NCBI RefSeq assembly: GCF_022489065.1
Contig: NZ_JAKVTW010000009.1
Span: forward strand, 99,230 to 163,229
DNA: 64,000 nt
Direction of reading: 5' to 3'
Source of the DNA: Vreelandella neptunia
GTDB taxonomy: Bacteria > Pseudomonadota > Gammaproteobacteria > Pseudomonadales > Halomonadaceae
The stretch's first letter is position 1, and each line of letters starts with the position of its first letter. The position numbers were made by a program, and so were the translations under genes. Below, piece after piece: positions 22,087 to 32,053 of this stretch. The notes beneath the pieces are model-generated. The model saw nothing but the letters and a program-made list of their open reading frames with translations, made no database searches and was not told the origin of the DNA.

Positions 22087-22392
22087 ATGGCTAAGAAAAG
22101 TATGATAGAGCGTGAGCTCAAGCGTACGCAATTGGTGGCGAAGTATGCCACCAAGCGTGCTGAGCTCAAGAAGATCATCTCAGACGTTAACACGACTGAA
22201 GAAGACCGCTTCGAGGCGACGCTGAAGCTGCAGCAACTGCCGCGCGACTCAAGCCCGGTGCGTCAGCGTAACCGCTGCCGTATTACCGGTCGTCCGCACG
22301 GTTTTTACAACAAGTTCGGCCTCGGCCGTAACAAGCTGCGTGAAGCCGCCATGCGTGGCGACGTTCCTGGACTGAAGAAGTCCAGTTGGTAA
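22087..22392 (+). CDS. rpsN: 30S ribosomal protein S14 (zinc-free type)
   Basis: The 101-residue protein is the long S14 form. It lacks the CxxC pairs of the zinc-binding form and ends [18 protein letters not shown], then [18 protein letters not shown]. It is required for late 30S head assembly. It starts [17 protein letters not shown] behind a GGAT/GGGT ribosome binding site. Confidence 0.97.
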   Translation: MAKKSMIERELKRTQLVAKYATKRAELKKIISDVNTTEEDRFEATLKLQQLPRDSSPVRQRNRCRITGRPHGFYNKFGLGRNKLREAAMRGDVPGLKKSSW

Positions 22393-22424
22393 CGCCACGT
22401 AGAATCATCAGGAGCGCACATTAA

Positions 22425-22817
22425 ATGAGCATGCAAGACACTCTGGCGGATATGTTTACTCGTATCCGCAATGCGCAGATGGCCACCAAGGAGACGGCAA
22501 CCATGCCGTCCTCCAAGCTGAAAGTGCAAGTGGCCCGAGTGCTAAAGGAAGAAGGCTACATTACTGACTTTACGGTAGCGGAGGGTGTTAAGCCTGAGCT
22601 GACCGTGACTCTCAAGTACTTTGAGGGTAAGCCGGTAATTGAGCACATTCAGCGGGTTTCCAAGCCGTCCCTGCGCCGTTATATGGGCAAGGACAACCTG
22701 CCTAAGGTCGCCGATGGTCTGGGTATCGCGATTGTCACCACATCTAATGGTGTCATGACCGATCGTGCCGCGCGCCAAGCGGGTGTCGGTGGCGAAGTCA
22801 TCTGCACCGTATTCTAG
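22425..22817 (+). CDS. rpsH: 30S ribosomal protein S8
   Basis: The 130-residue S8 binds the central domain of 16S rRNA and represses the spc operon in E. coli by mimicry at the rplE start. It begins [18 protein letters not shown] and ends with the family signature [33 protein letters not shown]. The ATG at 22425 follows AGGAG. It precedes rplF by nine bases. Confidence 0.98.
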   Translation: MSMQDTLADMFTRIRNAQMATKETATMPSSKLKVQVARVLKEEGYITDFTVAEGVKPELTVTLKYFEGKPVIEHIQRVSKPSLRRYMGKDNLPKVADGLGIAIVTTSNGVMTDRAARQAGVGGEVICTVF

Positions 22818-22826
22818 GAGGCTGGA

Positions 22827-23357
22827 ATGTCCCGCATAGCGAAATATCCGGTTAAAGTGCCTGCCGGCGTTGAGGTTAAAATCAATGCTGACCAGCTGAC
22901 CGCCAAAGGCGGCCAAGGCACGCTATCTATGACTATCCACTCTGATGTAGTGGTTGCTCAAGAAGATGGCCAGCTGACCTTCGCCCCGAGCGAATCTGCC
23001 AAGAGCTGGGCCATGGCCGGGACTACCCGTGCCTTAGTTCAGAACCTGGTAACGGGCGTATCTGAGGGTTTCACAAGAACTCTCGAAATTGTTGGCGTCG
23101 GTTATCGTGCCCAAGCTAAGGGCCAGACGCTCAATCTTTCACTGGGCTTCTCGCACCCGGTCGACTACGAACTGCCTAAGGGTGTCTCAGCGGAAACGCC
23201 GAAGAACACCGTGATCGTGCTGAAAAGCGCGGACAAGCAGCAGCTCGGTCAGTGCGCCGCGGAAATCCGCGCTTTCCGTCCGCCCGAGCCGTATAAAGGC
23301 AAGGGTGTACGGTACGCCGACGAGCAGGTGCGTCGCAAAGAAGCCAAGAAGAAGTAA
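22827..23357 (+). CDS. rplF: 50S ribosomal protein L6
   Basis: The 176-residue L6 lies near the sarcin-ricin loop and has two similar domains. It begins [19 protein letters not shown] and has the C-terminal signature [29 protein letters not shown]. The preceding stop and AGGAGG ribosome binding site are nine bases upstream. Confidence 0.98.
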   Translation: MSRIAKYPVKVPAGVEVKINADQLTAKGGQGTLSMTIHSDVVVAQEDGQLTFAPSESAKSWAMAGTTRALVQNLVTGVSEGFTRTLEIVGVGYRAQAKGQTLNLSLGFSHPVDYELPKGVSAETPKNTVIVLKSADKQQLGQCAAEIRAFRPPEPYKGKGVRYADEQVRRKEAKKK

Positions 23358-23366
23358 GGCAGGGTT

Positions 23367-23717
23367 ATGAACGCGAAGAAAGAATCTCGTCTCCGTCGTG
23401 CCCGCCGCGCTCGCGCAAAGATCCGCGAGCTGGGCGTGTATCGCCTGTGCGTCAACCGTACCCCGCGTCACATCTATGCGCAGATTATCTCGCCGGATGG
23501 TGGCAAAGTGCTAGCCAGTGCTTCTACGCTGGACAAAGCACTGCGTGAGGGTGCGACCGGTAATTCAGATGCTGCCTCTAAAGTAGGTGCTCTGATTGCC
23601 GAACGCGCTAAAGAAGCAGGCATCACCCAGGTGGCCTTCGACCGTGCTGGCTTTAAGTATCACGGCCGCGTCAAGGCGCTGGCCGACGCCGCACGTGAAG
23701 GCGGCCTGGAATTCTAA
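23367..23717 (+). CDS. rplR: 50S ribosomal protein L18
   Basis: The 116-residue L18 binds 5S rRNA with L5. It begins [21 protein letters not shown] and ends [27 protein letters not shown], both typical. It starts behind GGCAGGG and is nine bases after rplF. Confidence 0.97.
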   Translation: MNAKKESRLRRARRARAKIRELGVYRLCVNRTPRHIYAQIISPDGGKVLASASTLDKALREGATGNSDAASKVGALIAERAKEAGITQVAFDRAGFKYHGRVKALADAAREGGLEF

Positions 23718-23728
23718 AGGGTTTTACG

Positions 23729-24229
23729 ATGGCGAAGAACGAACAGCAAAGCGGTGATCTGCAAGAGAAGTTAGTGCAGGTCAACCGCGTCGCCAAGGTG
23801 GTCAAGGGTGGTCGTATTTTCGGCTTCACCGCACTGACCGTCGTTGGTGATGGTAAAGGTCGTGTCGGTTTTGGTCGTGGCAAGGCGCGTGAAGTGCCGG
23901 TCGCGATTCAGAAAGCGATGGATCAAGCTCGTCGCAACATGGTCAAGGTGAACCTTGCTGGCCACACGCTGCAGTACCCGGTAAAAGCCCGTCACGGTGC
24001 TTCCAAGGTGTACATGCAGCCGGCTTCCGAAGGTACCGGCATCATCGCCGGTGGCGCCATGCGCTCTGTATTAGAGCTTGCCGGTGTCCACGACGTACTG
24101 GCCAAGTGCTACGGTTCCACCAACCCGGTTAACGTGGTTCGAGCGACTGTTAAAGGTCTCTCTGCCATGCAAGCACCGGAAGACATTGCCGCTAAGCGCG
24201 GTTTGTCTGTCGAAGCGATCACGGGGTAA
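23729..24229 (+). CDS. rpsE: 30S ribosomal protein S5
   Basis: The 166-residue S5 acts in decoding accuracy and at the mRNA entrance. The N-terminal double-stranded RNA-binding domain ([21 protein letters not shown]) is followed by [20 protein letters not shown] and the C-terminal [19 protein letters not shown]. The spectinomycin loop ([10 protein letters not shown]) shows no deletion. Confidence 0.98.
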   Translation: MAKNEQQSGDLQEKLVQVNRVAKVVKGGRIFGFTALTVVGDGKGRVGFGRGKAREVPVAIQKAMDQARRNMVKVNLAGHTLQYPVKARHGASKVYMQPASEGTGIIAGGAMRSVLELAGVHDVLAKCYGSTNPVNVVRATVKGLSAMQAPEDIAAKRGLSVEAITG

Positions 24230-24235
24230 GGCACC

Positions 24236-24418
24236 ATGGCAGCAACGATCAAGGTTACCCAGATCCGCAGCACCATCGGCATTATGCCCAAGCACAAGGC
24301 TACTATGAAAGGCTTGGGCCTGCGTCGCATCGGTCATACGGTTGAACTGGAAGACACCCCTGCCGTACGCGGCATGATCCACAAGGTAACTTACCTTGTG
24401 CGCGTTGAGGGAGAGTAA
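24236..24418 (+). CDS. rpmD: 50S ribosomal protein L30
   Basis: The 60-residue L30 reads [44 protein letters not shown], in line with the family. It starts six bases after rpsE behind GGGGTAAGG and is separated from rplO by three bases. Confidence 0.96.
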   Translation: MAATIKVTQIRSTIGIMPKHKATMKGLGLRRIGHTVELEDTPAVRGMIHKVTYLVRVEGE

Positions 24419-24421
24419 TCC

Positions 24422-24856
24422 ATGAAACTCAATAACCTAAGCCCGGCTCCGGGCTCCAAACACGCTGCAAAGCGCGTTGGTCGTGGCATCGGTTCCGGTC
24501 TTGGTAAGACCGGTGGCCGTGGTCACAAAGGTCAGAAATCACGTAGTGGCGGCAGTGTTAAGCCCGGTTTCGAAGGCGGTCAGATGCCTTTGCAGCGTCG
24601 TTTACCGAAATTCGGTTTTACGTCTGCAAAGTCTTTGGTCTCTGAAGAAGTACGCCTGGCTGAACTTGCTAAAGTTGCCGGTGGCGAAGTCACCATGGCG
24701 ACTTTGAAAGAAGCCAACGTGCTAAAGGACTCTACGCTACACGCGAAGATCATCCTTTCTGGCGAATTGAAAACAGCGGTTACCGTTCGCGGAATCAAGG
24801 TCACCAAAGGTGCCCGTGAAGCGATCGAAGCCGCTGGCGGCAAGGTAGAGGACTAA
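24422..24856 (+). CDS. rplO: 50S ribosomal protein L15
   Basis: The 144-residue L15 is a late assembly protein. Its glycine- and basic-rich N-terminus ([27 protein letters not shown]) and [18 protein letters not shown] are diagnostic. Its stop codon abuts the secY start, so secY translation is probably coupled to it. Confidence 0.97.
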   Translation: MKLNNLSPAPGSKHAAKRVGRGIGSGLGKTGGRGHKGQKSRSGGSVKPGFEGGQMPLQRRLPKFGFTSAKSLVSEEVRLAELAKVAGGEVTMATLKEANVLKDSTLHAKIILSGELKTAVTVRGIKVTKGAREAIEAAGGKVED

Positions 24857-26188
24857 ATGGCCAAGTCAGGAAAAATGCCGGCGATGGGCAGCGGTCTGAG
24901 TGAACTGTGGGCGCGTTTGCGCTTCGTGCTCCTCGCCATCGTGGTGTACCGTATTGGTGCCCACATTCCCGTTCCCGGTATCAATCCTGACCAGCTTGCT
25001 GCCTTGTTTAGGGAGCAACAGGGCACCATCTTGGGCATGTTTAACATGTTCTCGGGTGGCGCCCTGGAGCGCATGAGTGTCCTCGCCCTGGGTATAATGC
25101 CCTATATTTCGGCGTCGATTATCATGCAGCTCATGACTGCGGTCTCTCCTCATCTTGAACAGCTCAAGAAAGAGGGTGAGGCTGGCCGCCGCAAGATTAG
25201 CCAGTACACCCGCTACGGCACGGTGATACTGGCATTTGTCCAGGCTACCGGCATGTCCGTCGGTCTGGCTAGCCAAGGCATCGCGTACACTGCTGACTTC
25301 AGCTTCTACTTCACCGCCGTGATTACGTTCGTATCAGGTGCGGTGTTTATGATGTGGCTAGGTGAGCAGATTACCGAGAAGGGCATCGGCAACGGTATTT
25401 CGCTGCTGATCTTCGCCGGTATTGTCGCTGGACTGCCCAGTGCCGTGGGCCAAGCGTTCGAGCTTGCCCGTAATGAAGGGGCCTGGAATGTTCTGCCGCT
25501 GTTAGCGTTGTCAGCGTTAGGTATTGCGACTGTCGCCTTTGTAGTCTTCATTGAGCGCGGCCAACGCCGTCTCAAGGTTAACTACCCACGGCGGCAAGTG
25601 GGCAATAAGATGTATGCAGGGCAAAGTAGCTACCTGCCTTTGAAGGTCAACATGGCCGGTGTTATCCCGGCGATTTTTGCCTCCAGTATTCTACTCTTCC
25701 CGGCCTCTATTGGTCAGTGGGTAGGTGCCGGTGAAGGTATGGAGTGGTTGCAGCGTGCATCTCAGGCATTAGGCCCAGGTCAACCGCTTTACATCTTGCT
25801 TTTCGCGGCGGCAGTGGTATTCTTCTGCTTCTTTTACACAGCGCTGGTCTTCAACCCCAAGGATGTGGCTGACAATCTTAAAAAGTCAGGTGCTTTCCTG
25901 CCGGGCATTCGCCCCGGCGAGCAGACCGCTCGCTATATCGACAAGGTCATGACACGTCTGACCCTGTTCGGTGCCTTGTATATCACTGCGGTTTCCTTGA
26001 TGCCCCAGTTCTTGATTGTGGCGTGGAACGTGCCGTTCTTTTTCGGCGGTACCTCGTTGTTAATCGTAGTCGTGGTCATCATGGACTTCATGGCCCAGGT
26101 GCAGTCGCATCTCATGTCGCATCAGTATGACTCAGTGATGAAGAAGTCCAACCTGAAAGGCTACGGTAGCGGCGGTATCATGCGCTAA
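24857..26188 (+). CDS. secY: Preprotein translocase channel subunit SecY
   Basis: The 443-residue inner-membrane protein forms the Sec channel with SecE and SecG. About ten membrane helices are visible. The N-terminal [21 protein letters not shown], the plug-region [15 protein letters not shown] and the C-terminal loop [26 protein letters not shown] that contacts SecA and the ribosome are all intact. It starts on the base after the rplO stop. Its place in the spc operon is conserved. Confidence 0.98.
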   Translation: MAKSGKMPAMGSGLSELWARLRFVLLAIVVYRIGAHIPVPGINPDQLAALFREQQGTILGMFNMFSGGALERMSVLALGIMPYISASIIMQLMTAVSPHLEQLKKEGEAGRRKISQYTRYGTVILAFVQATGMSVGLASQGIAYTADFSFYFTAVITFVSGAVFMMWLGEQITEKGIGNGISLLIFAGIVAGLPSAVGQAFELARNEGAWNVLPLLALSALGIATVAFVVFIERGQRRLKVNYPRRQVGNKMYAGQSSYLPLKVNMAGVIPAIFASSILLFPASIGQWVGAGEGMEWLQRASQALGPGQPLYILLFAAAVVFFCFFYTALVFNPKDVADNLKKSGAFLPGIRPGEQTARYIDKVMTRLTLFGALYITAVSLMPQFLIVAWNVPFFFGGTSLLIVVVVIMDFMAQVQSHLMSHQYDSVMKKSNLKGYGSGGIMR

Positions 26189-26254
26189 GGCGCCGTCTAC
26201 CCCTATTAAGTTAGTGAGGGGGCGTGCCGCGAGCCGGTTTTTGGAGAAAGATCG

Positions 26255-26368
26255 ATGAAAGTTCGAGCTTCCGTAAAGAAAATGTGCCGTAACTGCAAGA
26301 TCATTCGTCGCAATGGCGCTGTCCGCGTCATCTGCAGCGAACCACGGCACAAACAGCGCCAGGGTTAA
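26255..26368 (+). CDS. rpmJ: 50S ribosomal protein L36 (zinc-binding type)
   Basis: This 37-residue gene reads [20 protein letters not shown] and ends [11 protein letters not shown]. The zinc ligands Cys11, Cys14, Cys27 and His32 are all present, so this is the zinc-containing form of L36. The ATG follows TTGGAG by about nine bases. It closes the spc operon, 66 bases after secY. Confidence 0.96.
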   Translation: MKVRASVKKMCRNCKIIRRNGAVRVICSEPRHKQRQG

Positions 26369-26394
26369 TAGCCTGGGTTGTATTAAGCGGGTGC

Positions 26395-26435
26395 CAGCAT
26401 ACCCCTTGCCTTAGGGCACTTAAAGGGGTATGCTG
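26395..26435 (+). other. 13-bp hairpin between rpmJ and rpsM
   Basis: CAGCATACCCCTT (26395-26407) pairs perfectly with AAGGGGTATGCTG (26423-26435) around a 15-base loop. It is followed by TTGCGCCTTTT. It could be a weak terminator of the spc operon or part of an alpha-operon leader for S4 control of rpsM. The thermodynamically strong stem is plain; its role is not. Confidence 0.6.
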
Positions 26436-26491
26436 TTGCGCCTTTTGTAGATGAATAAACGAGCAAGCCGCTCAAATTTCGGAGTAAGCTG

Positions 26492-26848
26492 ATGGCCCGT
26501 ATTGCAGGCGTCAATATCCCGGACAACAAGCATGCGGCGATCTCGCTGACCTATATCTTCGGGATTGGCCGTACCCGTGCTGAGCACATCTGTGCTGCAG
26601 CTGGTATTGCCACTACTGCCAAGATCCAGGATCTGTCTTCTGAAGAAGTCGACACCCTGCGTTCTGAAGTTGGTAAGTACACCGTAGAAGGCGACCTTCG
26701 TCGTGATGTCACGCTGAACATTAAGCGTCTCATGGACTTAGGCTGCTACCGTGGTCTGCGTCATCGTCGTAGTCTTCCGCTGCGTGGTCAGCGGACTAAG
26801 ACTAACGCGCGCACCCGTAAGGGCCCGCGTAAGCCGATCCGCAAATAA
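26492..26848 (+). CDS. rpsM: 30S ribosomal protein S13
   Basis: The 118-residue S13 lies at the top of the 30S head and contacts the P-site tRNA. It begins [20 protein letters not shown] and ends with the signature [37 protein letters not shown] precedes the ATG. It is the first gene of the alpha operon. Confidence 0.98.
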   Translation: MARIAGVNIPDNKHAAISLTYIFGIGRTRAEHICAAAGIATTAKIQDLSSEEVDTLRSEVGKYTVEGDLRRDVTLNIKRLMDLGCYRGLRHRRSLPLRGQRTKTNARTRKGPRKPIRK

Positions 26849-26900
26849 TACGCAGGCTCTTTAATAGAGAGCCGGCGTAACGACAGGAATAGACATCAAC

Positions 26901-27287
26901 ATGGCTAACCCGCGTAGTAACCGTAAAAAGGTTAAAAAGCAGGTAGTGGACGCAATTGCGCATATCCATGCCTCTTTTAATAACACGATCGTGACGATCA
27001 CAGACCGCCAGGGCAACGCTCTTTCTTGGGCGACTGCCGGTGGTTCGGGTTTTCGTGGTTCTCGCAAGAGCACCCCGTTCGCTGCTCAAGTGGCAAGCGA
27101 ACGTGCAGCAACTGCTGCAGCCGAGTATGGTGTGAAAAACGTAGACGTACTGGTTAAAGGCCCAGGTCCCGGTCGTGAATCCGCCGTGCGCGCACTGAAC
27201 GCCGCCGGCTTCCGCGTGCAAAGCATCGTAGACGCGACGCCCATTCCCCATAATGGCTGCCGTCCGCCGAAGAAACGCCGCGTTTAA
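26901..27287 (+). CDS. rpsK: 30S ribosomal protein S11
   Basis: The 128-residue S11 forms the platform near the E site. [43 protein letters not shown] and the C-terminal [18 protein letters not shown] are family signatures. The ATG at 26901 lies behind GACAGGA. It is followed by rpsD after 12 bases. Confidence 0.98.
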   Translation: MANPRSNRKKVKKQVVDAIAHIHASFNNTIVTITDRQGNALSWATAGGSGFRGSRKSTPFAAQVASERAATAAAEYGVKNVDVLVKGPGPGRESAVRALNAAGFRVQSIVDATPIPHNGCRPPKKRRV

Positions 27288-27299
27288 GGAGACAGATTC

Positions 27300-27920
27300 A
27301 TGGCTCGTTATATTGGACCGAAGTGCAAACTGTCTCGTCGTGAAGGCACAGACCTCTTTTTGAAGAGTGGTGTGACTCCCTTCGAGAAAAAGTGTAAATC
27401 CGAGCAAATCCCGGGTGTACACGGCCAGCGTCGTCAACGTCTTTCAGACTACGGCTTGCAGCTTCGCGAGAAGCAAAAAGTACGTCGCATGTACGGCGTA
27501 CTCGAAAAACAGTTCCGCAACTACTACAAAGAAGCTGCTCGCCTGAAAGGCGCGACCGGTGAGGTATTGTTGCAGTTGCTCGAATCCCGACTGGATAATG
27601 TCGTCTACCGCATGGGCTTCGGCTCGACTCGCTCAGAAGCGCGTCAGCTGGTCAGCCACAAGGCGATTTCCGTGAACGGCCGCACCGTTAACGTAGCTTC
27701 CTACCAAGTGAAGCCGGGTGACGTTGTTTCCATTCGCGAAAAGGCGAAAAACCAAGCACGTATTCAAAGCGCGTTGTCCATTGCGGCCAACCGTGGCGAT
27801 ATCGCTTGGATCGAAATCGACGCCAAGAAGATGGAAGGCACTTTCAAGGCTCTGCCTGAACGCGGTGACCTGTCTGCCGACATCAACGAAAACCTGATCG
27901 TCGAGCTGTACTCCAAGTAA
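27300..27920 (+). CDS. rpsD: 30S ribosomal protein S4
   Basis: The 206-residue S4 is a primary 16S rRNA binder and, in E. coli, the repressor of the alpha operon. It begins [20 protein letters not shown]. The S4 RNA-binding fold is visible at [34 protein letters not shown]. Its N-terminal cysteines do not form a zinc site. AAGGAG lies ahead of the ATG. Confidence 0.98.
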   Translation: MARYIGPKCKLSRREGTDLFLKSGVTPFEKKCKSEQIPGVHGQRRQRLSDYGLQLREKQKVRRMYGVLEKQFRNYYKEAARLKGATGEVLLQLLESRLDNVVYRMGFGSTRSEARQLVSHKAISVNGRTVNVASYQVKPGDVVSIREKAKNQARIQSALSIAANRGDIAWIEIDAKKMEGTFKALPERGDLSADINENLIVELYSK

Positions 27921-28018
27921 GCAGCGTTCTGTTTCTTGTCGATCTGGTGCGGGTTTAAGGCCAGCGCCAGGTCGTACCGAGTACCAAGTATCCGTTTGGC
28001 AGCCTGAAAGGTGTTCAT

Positions 28019-29014
28019 ATGCAGCGTTCAGTGACAGAGTTTCTCCGTCCTCGCGACATCAAGGTCGAAGAAATCAGCGCACATCACGCCAAAATCGTGC
28101 TCGAACCGTTCGAGCGTGGCTTTGGTCACACCCTGGGGAATGCACTGCGTCGCATTCTGCTTTCGTCCATGCCCGGCTGTGCTGTGGTAGAGGCTGAAAT
28201 CGCCGGTGTCGAGCATGAGTACAGTGCGCTCGAAGGGGTGCAGGAAGATGTCATTGAGATCCTCCTGAACTTGAAAGATGTTGCGATCAAAATGCACAGC
28301 CGCGATGAGGCGGTGCTCACGCTGAACAAGCAGGGCCCAGCCGTCGTCACCGCTGGCGACATTGCGCTTGATCATAGCGTCGAAATCGTCAACCCGGACC
28401 ACATCATTGCACACGTCAATGAAGGTGCCGAGCTGAAAATTCAGCTTAAGGTAGCGCTGGGTCGTGGCTACGAGCCGGCTGACTCGCGTGGCTCTGATGA
28501 AGAGACTCGTGCTATTGGCCGCCTGCAGCTGGATGCCACCTTCAGCCCTGTCCGCCGCGTTTCCTATTCGGTTGAGGCCGCTCGTGTAGAGCAGCGCACC
28601 GACCTCGATAAGCTGATTATCGATCTGGAAACCGACGGTACCCTGGATCCGGAAGAGGCTATCCGTCGCAGTGCGACCATCCTGCAAGAGCAGCTGGCCG
28701 CCTTCGTCGACCTGGAAGCTGATAAAGAACAGGAAGTCGAAGAGGAAGAGGATCATGTTGATCCGATTCTATTGCGCCCCGTAGACGATCTTGAGTTGAC
28801 CGTTCGCAGCGCGAACTGCCTAAAAGCCGAGAATATCTATTACATCGGTGATCTTATCCAGCGCACAGAAGTTGAGCTGTTGAAGACACCGAACCTCGGT
28901 AAAAAGTCTTTGAATGAAATCAAAGATGTATTGGCAGCTCGCGGCTTGTCCCTTGGCATGCGGTTGGAAAATTGGCCACCGGCAAGCCTGAAGGACGACA
29001 AGGCCTCCGCGTGA
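28019..29014 (+). CDS. rpoA: DNA-directed RNA polymerase subunit alpha
   Basis: The 331-residue alpha subunit dimerises to start polymerase assembly. The N-terminal domain shows [26 protein letters not shown]. An acidic linker (about residues 234-248) leads to the C-terminal domain [15 protein letters not shown] through [21 protein letters not shown], which contacts UP elements and activators. The start ATG follows AAGGTG. It is between rpsD and rplQ, as usual. Confidence 0.98.
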   Translation: MQRSVTEFLRPRDIKVEEISAHHAKIVLEPFERGFGHTLGNALRRILLSSMPGCAVVEAEIAGVEHEYSALEGVQEDVIEILLNLKDVAIKMHSRDEAVLTLNKQGPAVVTAGDIALDHSVEIVNPDHIIAHVNEGAELKIQLKVALGRGYEPADSRGSDEETRAIGRLQLDATFSPVRRVSYSVEAARVEQRTDLDKLIIDLETDGTLDPEEAIRRSATILQEQLAAFVDLEADKEQEVEEEEDHVDPILLRPVDDLELTVRSANCLKAENIYYIGDLIQRTEVELLKTPNLGKKSLNEIKDVLAARGLSLGMRLENWPPASLKDDKASA

Positions 29015-29053
29015 GCGTCGACTTGAGTCCCAGTTTGGTAAGGAATTACAACC

Positions 29054-29440
29054 ATGCGTCATCGTAAGAGTGGTCGTCATCTGAATCGCACCAGCTCGCA
29101 TCGTCAGGCCATGTTCAAGAACATGTCTGTCTCGCTGGTCGAGCATGAAGTCATCAAGACAACCCTGCCGAAAGCCAAGGAGCTGCGTCGCGTTATCGAG
29201 CCGCTGATCACCTTGTCTAAGCAGGATAGCGTTGCAAACCGTCGTTTGGCGTTTGCCCGCACGCGCTCTAAAGAAGCCGTCGGTAAACTGTTCAACGAAT
29301 TAGGTCCGCGTTATGCCGAGCGTCCGGGCGGTTACGTCCGTATTCTTAAGTGCGGCTTCCGCACCGGCGACAACGCGCCTATGGCGTTCGTTGAGCTAGT
29401 AGATCGTCCGGTTGTTGAAGAAGCAGCGGCAGAAGAGTAA
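29054..29440 (+). CDS. rplQ: 50S ribosomal protein L17
   Basis: The 128-residue L17 lies at the tunnel exit. It begins [20 protein letters not shown] and has [29 protein letters not shown] and the [24 protein letters not shown] end. It is the last gene of the alpha operon; a strong terminator follows. Confidence 0.97.
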   Translation: MRHRKSGRHLNRTSSHRQAMFKNMSVSLVEHEVIKTTLPKAKELRRVIEPLITLSKQDSVANRRLAFARTRSKEAVGKLFNELGPRYAERPGGYVRILKCGFRTGDNAPMAFVELVDRPVVEEAAAEE

Positions 29441-29472
29441 TCCTCTGTTCCAGGCTTCTTTGGTAGCGAATG

Positions 29473-29504
29473 AAAACCGACCCCTTAGTGGGTCGGTTTT
29501 TTTT
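29473..29504 (+). terminator. Intrinsic terminator of the ribosomal cluster
   Basis: AAAACCGACCC / GGGTCGGTTTT forms an 11-bp stem with a 6-base loop and runs into eight T residues. It ends the alpha operon. Confidence 0.95.
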
Positions 29505-29708
29505 AGCGCTCATTTATTTTGCCTTCTATGCTTTTTCTGAGCCGAACGGCGGTTATTCTCCTTATTAATCACCTATACTCGACCTATTATTAACCCAGGT
29601 AAGCGTTGCCATGCAGGCAGGTGAAAGCCTTGCGTTGCGCCTTGAGTATGGCATGGTAGTCAGGTATTGGGTCAGTCACAGTGCATTGATAACAAGCAAG
29701 GGGCGGGT

Positions 29709-31097
29709 ATGTATGCGAGGGTAAAAAGCGCCGGTGGAGCGTCGGCGGCATGGTCATTGAGTATGATGTTGCTGATCATTTTGGCGACGATGACCAGCGT
29801 TCAAGCTGACAACCCACGCTATGCGGGCATTGTCGTTGACTTGGATAATGGCGAAGTTCTGTACGCTGAGAATATTGATGACCAGCGCTACCCTGCTTCA
29901 CTGACTAAGATGATGACCCTGTATTTGACCTTTGAAGCGCTGGAAGAAGGCACTTTACGCCTGGATCAGCCGCTTCCGGTCTCCCCCTATGCCGCTGCCA
30001 AGCCTGCTGTGAAGCTGTGGCTCTCGGCCGGTAGCTCTATCCCGGTGGATACGGCCATCCGAGCACTGGCGGTTCGTTCTGCGAATGATGTGGCCGCAGT
30101 GGTCGCTGAAGCGTTGGGCGGTAGTGAAGCCCATTTTGCCCAAATGATGACTACCAAAGCGCGTGAACTTGGTATGCCGGCCACCACTTTTCGTAACGCT
30201 TCAGGCTTGCCGGATGATCGCCAAGTGACTACCGCTCGCGATATGTTGACCCTATCAGTGCGGGTCATGCAGGATTTCCCTCAGTACTATCACTACTTTG
30301 GGCTGCAAGAGTTTACCTATCGGGGCACACGCCATACCAGCCATAACCGCTTAGTGCGTGACTATCCAGGTGCTGATGGACTCAAAACGGGCTTTATTCG
30401 TGCTTCTGGTTTTAACGTGGCGACCACGGCAGTACGCGGTAATCGTCGTTTGATGGCGGTCGTCATGGGTGGTTTTTCTTCCCAGTCTCGAGATACCCAT
30501 ATGGCTAACCTGTTGGATCGCAGCTTTATGCGTGCGTCACTCCGCGACCAACAAACCTGGGTAGCCAATACCAATGTAGCACAGGAGTTTATGTCATTTG
30601 GGCCGCCCGCGTTGGCACCCGCCCGGCCAGCCGCTCCTCCTCAGCCAGCACAGCGTCAGCCCGTCGTCGCCGTGGTAGAAACGACCACGCTATCACCATC
30701 ACCTACTTCACCGCCCAGTGTGGATCTCGAAGAGCAGTTGGCCAATATTGCGGTTATTCAGCGTCCCGAGCCAAGTGATACGGTGGCGGAGCCCGACCCC
30801 TTGCGTGCTTTTATTGAGCGCGAGCGTCAAATGGCCTCGGTTTCCGAGACAGGCGGCAACTGGGGGATTCAGGTAGGTGCTTTTAGCCAGGAGATGCAGG
30901 CGCGGCACCTTGCTCAGCAGGCAGCCAACCGCATCGGACAAGGCGTCGGTGGGCGTGTAGAAATAGATACCGTGCAAGGCCAAACGCCGGTTTATCGCGC
31001 ACGTTTAGTGGCACTGGATGAACAGCGTGCACGCCAAGCCTGTCGAGAGCTGCACTCCCAGGGGATGGATTGCATGGTCGTTAACGCCAGCTTATAA
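29709..31097 (+). CDS. D-alanyl-D-alanine carboxypeptidase (PBP5/6 family) with C-terminal SPOR domain
   Basis: This is a serine peptidase that trims or cleaves stem-peptide D-Ala bonds in the periplasm. The preferred start (29709, AAGGGG upstream; an in-frame start at 29667 is less likely) gives 462 residues with a signal peptide ending SVQA. The active-site triad is complete: SLTK (Ser64), SAN (124-126) and KTG (226-228). A Pro-rich linker near residues 285-375 leads to an 80-residue SPOR domain (WGIQVGAFSQ...), which binds denuded glycan at division septa. That suggests a septal role. It differs from E. coli DacA/C, which end in an amphipathic membrane anchor. A terminator follows. Confidence 0.92.
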   Translation: MYARVKSAGGASAAWSLSMMLLIILATMTSVQADNPRYAGIVVDLDNGEVLYAENIDDQRYPASLTKMMTLYLTFEALEEGTLRLDQPLPVSPYAAAKPAVKLWLSAGSSIPVDTAIRALAVRSANDVAAVVAEALGGSEAHFAQMMTTKARELGMPATTFRNASGLPDDRQVTTARDMLTLSVRVMQDFPQYYHYFGLQEFTYRGTRHTSHNRLVRDYPGADGLKTGFIRASGFNVATTAVRGNRRLMAVVMGGFSSQSRDTHMANLLDRSFMRASLRDQQTWVANTNVAQEFMSFGPPALAPARPAAPPQPAQRQPVVAVVETTTLSPSPTSPPSVDLEEQLANIAVIQRPEPSDTVAEPDPLRAFIERERQMASVSETGGNWGIQVGAFSQEMQARHLAQQAANRIGQGVGGRVEIDTVQGQTPVYRARLVALDEQRARQACRELHSQGMDCMVVNASL

Positions 31098-31115
31098 GCA
31101 GGCGTGGTGACGACA

Positions 31116-31146
31116 CCCTGCCAATCATGCATTGGCGGGGTTTTTT
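31116..31146 (+). terminator. Intrinsic terminator after the carboxypeptidase gene
   Basis: CCCTGCCAAT / ATTGGCGGGG (one G-U pair) with a CATGC loop is followed by six T residues. Confidence 0.9.
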
Positions 31147-31177
31147 ATTGCTTCTAATCTTAAACAAGGAGATTGCG

Positions 31178-32053
31178 GTGACCACCTCACTGAAGGGCAT
31201 ACTCTGCATGTGCATGGGCGTACTGTTTCTCGCCTTGGGGGACGCCGTTTCCAAATGGTTAGGTGAAACACATTCACCGCTGCAGATTATTTTCTTCCGT
31301 GCGTTAGTCTCGTTACCGATGATTGCACTACTTGCCCATTTTGCCGGCGGTTTGCGTAAGCTGCGCACCCAGCGACCGGGCGTCCATTTTCTGCGCGGAT
31401 TGATCTACACCGCCACTATGGTCTGTTTCGTGTGGGGGTTAACGCTGCTGCCTTTGGCGGAAGCCACGGCCATCGCTTTTGTGGCGCCGCTGTTTGTAAC
31501 GCTACTCTCGGTGCCATTATTGGGAGAGCGAATTGACCCACCGGTGCTGATTGCATCGTTAGTGGGGTTTGCTGGCGTGCTAATTGTCGTCCGACCCAAC
31601 GGCGATGCGTTTCAGGTTGGCGCTTTGGTGTTGGTAGCTGCAGCGCTGTTTTATGCCTTGATGATGATCACTGCCCGCCGTTACGGTGCCCGTGAGCACC
31701 TATGGGCGATGCTGTTTTACATGACCTTTGTTCCGTTAATCGTCACTGGACTAACGCTGCCATGGGTGTGGCAAACCCCGCAACCATGGCACTGGGTGGG
31801 TTTTTTCGCTTCAGGCATACTGGGGGTCGCGGCCACCGCTTTCATAACGTTGGCCTTTCGGTATGCCCCTGCGGCCATTGCCGCCCCGTTTGATTACACG
31901 GCAATGCTTTGGGCAGTACTGCTTGGTTGGTGGTTTTGGGGTGAAATACCCGACCTTTGGGTTTGGGTCGGCAGCGTTTTGATTATGGGTAGCGGGTTGG
32001 CGGTGGCGTATCATGACCGCCGGACAACGCTGAAACGTCGGCCGACGGCTTAA
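31178..32053 (+). CDS. EamA/DMT-family transporter
   Basis: This 291-residue inner-membrane protein has about ten hydrophobic helices in two EamA repeats (residues about 5-135 and 145-280). The second repeat shows the typical end GEIPDLWVWVGSVLIMGSGLAVAYH. The GTG at 31178 with AAGGAG upstream is chosen. The longer frame from 31127 would start inside the preceding terminator. DMT proteins export metabolites or amino acids; the substrate cannot be told. Its 3' end overlaps the convergent ygiD-like gene by four bases, with no terminator between them. Confidence 0.85.
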   Translation: MTTSLKGILCMCMGVLFLALGDAVSKWLGETHSPLQIIFFRALVSLPMIALLAHFAGGLRKLRTQRPGVHFLRGLIYTATMVCFVWGLTLLPLAEATAIAFVAPLFVTLLSVPLLGERIDPPVLIASLVGFAGVLIVVRPNGDAFQVGALVLVAAALFYALMMITARRYGAREHLWAMLFYMTFVPLIVTGLTLPWVWQTPQPWHWVGFFASGILGVAATAFITLAFRYAPAAIAAPFDYTAMLWAVLLGWWFWGEIPDLWVWVGSVLIMGSGLAVAYHDRRTTLKRRPTA

